6,156 bases of DNA, taken from an uncultured Flavihumibacter sp. GTDB taxonomy: Bacteria > Bacteroidota > Bacteroidia > Chitinophagales > Chitinophagaceae. How positions within the stretch are numbered: the stretch's first letter is position 1; each line of letters begins with the position of its first letter. The notes under the pieces were generated by a model, which searched no databases, was not told where the DNA came from, and worked only from the letters and a program-made list of their open reading frames with translations. A program made the translations under genes and the position numbers. This document shows positions 5,462 to 6,156 of the stretch, in pieces. The stretch lies in the NCBI GenBank assembly GCA_946481605.1, contig CAMLPA010000211.1:1-6156 (forward strand), written 5' to 3'.

Positions 5462-6156
5462 TTGAACAACAGCTTTGTTTTTATCGGAAGGTTTCATCCT
5501 TTGCTGGTGCATTTGCCCATTGGGATACTGCTGCTGGCGGTGCTGTTCCAGTTCCTGGCCCTGCGCCCGCGTTTTGAGCCGCTTCGTGCCGCGCTTCCGC
5601 TTACCTGGCTTATGGGCGCGGCGGGTGCTGCGCTTTCCTGTGTTTCCGGCTACCTGTTGTCCCAAAGTGGTGGTTATGATGAAACGACCCTTTTATGGCA
5701 CCAATGGCTGGGCATTGCTACGGCCGTATTTGCTCTTTTGGGGTATTTTATAAGTAAAACCGGCGTTGCGCGCAAATGGCAACTGATAACGGGTGCACTG
5801 ATGCTTGCACTGCTCACAGGCGCTGGTCACTACGGTGGTACACTTACGCATGGCGCGGATTTTCTTACCGCACCTGCTGCTGAAAATAACGGAGATGTAA
5901 CAAAACAGATCGCTGATATCAATGAAGCCATCGCCTATGCGGACATCATCGAACCAATCCTGAAACAGAAATGCGCCAGTTGCCACAATGCCGGTAAAAA
6001 GAAAGGCGGACTTCAGTTACATACGCCTGAACTATTGATGAAAGGCGGAAAATCAGGTCCGGCATTGGTTGCAGGAGATACGGAAAAAAGTGAACTTATC
6101 CGGCGCATATTGCTGCCGGTGAGTGATGAAAAACACATGTCGCCGAAAGGTAAACC
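5462..6156 (+). CDS. DUF2231 membrane domain fused to PSCyt1 cytochrome domain (partial, 3' end missing)
   Basis: An open frame of 231 codons runs off the right edge. It begins with TTG at 5462; the in-frame TAG of the previous gene (5453-5455) lies two codons earlier and no ATG occurs before about residue 51, which is inside the second helix. Residues 11-20 (FHPLLVHLPI) match the DUF2231 signature HPxxVHxPI, and four hydrophobic helices follow (about 13-33, 44-66, 79-97, 107-124). His residues at 12, 17, 80 (HQWLGI), 123 (GHYGG) and 130 could bind haem b (inference). After a linker comes a PSCyt1 domain with CASCH at 171-175, then GPALVAGDTEKSELIRR (199-215) and HMSPKGKP as the likely axial-Met region. 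It resembles the PSCyt1 domain of the first gene. Complete relatives often continue with further modules, which cannot be seen here. Likely role: membrane-bound electron transfer for the operon. Confidence 0.88.
   Translation, partial: MNNSFVFIGRFHPLLVHLPIGILLLAVLFQFLALRPRFEPLRAALPLTWLMGAAGAALSCVSGYLLSQSGGYDETTLLWHQWLGIATAVFALLGYFISKTGVARKWQLITGALMLALLTGAGHYGGTLTHGADFLTAPAAENNGDVTKQIADINEAIAYADIIEPILKQKCASCHNAGKKKGGLQLHTPELLMKGGKSGPALVAGDTEKSELIRRILLPVSDEKHMSPKGK

Larger units (their letters stand above)
320..6156 (+). other. Four-gene cytochrome/DUF1501/TIM-barrel operon
   Basis: Four plus-strand genes follow each other with gaps of 6 bp (3017-3022), 18 bp (4526-4543) and 6 bp (5456-5461). 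None of the gaps has room for a terminator or promoter, so co-transcription is very likely. None has a Shine-Dalgarno sequence at normal distance, which is usual in Bacteroidota; the short gaps suggest translational coupling. The operon continues past the right edge. Confidence 0.85.

Noticed and set aside
4622..5665. Long minus-strand open frame (347 codons) opposite gene 3
   Set aside because: It overlaps two well-supported plus-strand genes, crosses their boundary, and shows no domain, signal or plausible composition. It is an antisense shadow.

Overview
The window looks like chromosomal DNA from a member of the Bacteroidota, probably a Chitinophagaceae-like lineage with mid-range GC. The reasons are the protein families and their sequence style, genes that start without Shine-Dalgarno sequences, and short A/T-rich gaps between genes. 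The genus cannot be read from this sequence alone.

Left end (1-158): a tRNA-Cys(GCA) gene at 49-119, followed at once by a strong intrinsic terminator (124-158). Just upstream, 1-40 repeats two pieces of the tRNA's 5' half, but the D-arm is replaced by a perfect hairpin palindrome. Next comes a leader of about 160 bp without a gene (159-319). It holds one 7-bp inverted repeat and no convincing promoter match.

The rest (320-6156) is one plus-strand operon with gaps of only 6, 18 and 6 bp. It encodes: (1) a large membrane-anchored protein with a PSCyt1 cytochrome domain, a DUF1549 (PSCyt2) domain, a CBM6-like carbohydrate-binding insert and a DUF1553 (PSD1) domain, with two CxxCH haem motifs; (2) a DUF1501 protein of the alkaline phosphatase/sulfatase-like superfamily with a Tat-type signal; (3) a Tat-exported TIM-barrel 'sugar phosphate isomerase/epimerase' family protein; (4) the start of a membrane protein with a DUF2231 four-helix, His-rich domain joined to another PSCyt1 domain. 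It begins with TTG in the same frame as gene 3 and runs off the right edge.

Reading them together (inference): all four products appear to be exported or membrane-bound, two carry c-type haem motifs, one has a sugar-binding module and one is a sugar-type TIM barrel. This fits a redox-coupled carbohydrate-processing system in the periplasm, with the DUF2231-cytochrome protein as a possible link to the membrane electron-transfer chain. The PSCyt/DUF1501 pairing is widespread in Planctomycetota, Verrucomicrobiota and Bacteroidota, but I know of no established biochemical role for it, so the substrate and reaction are open.
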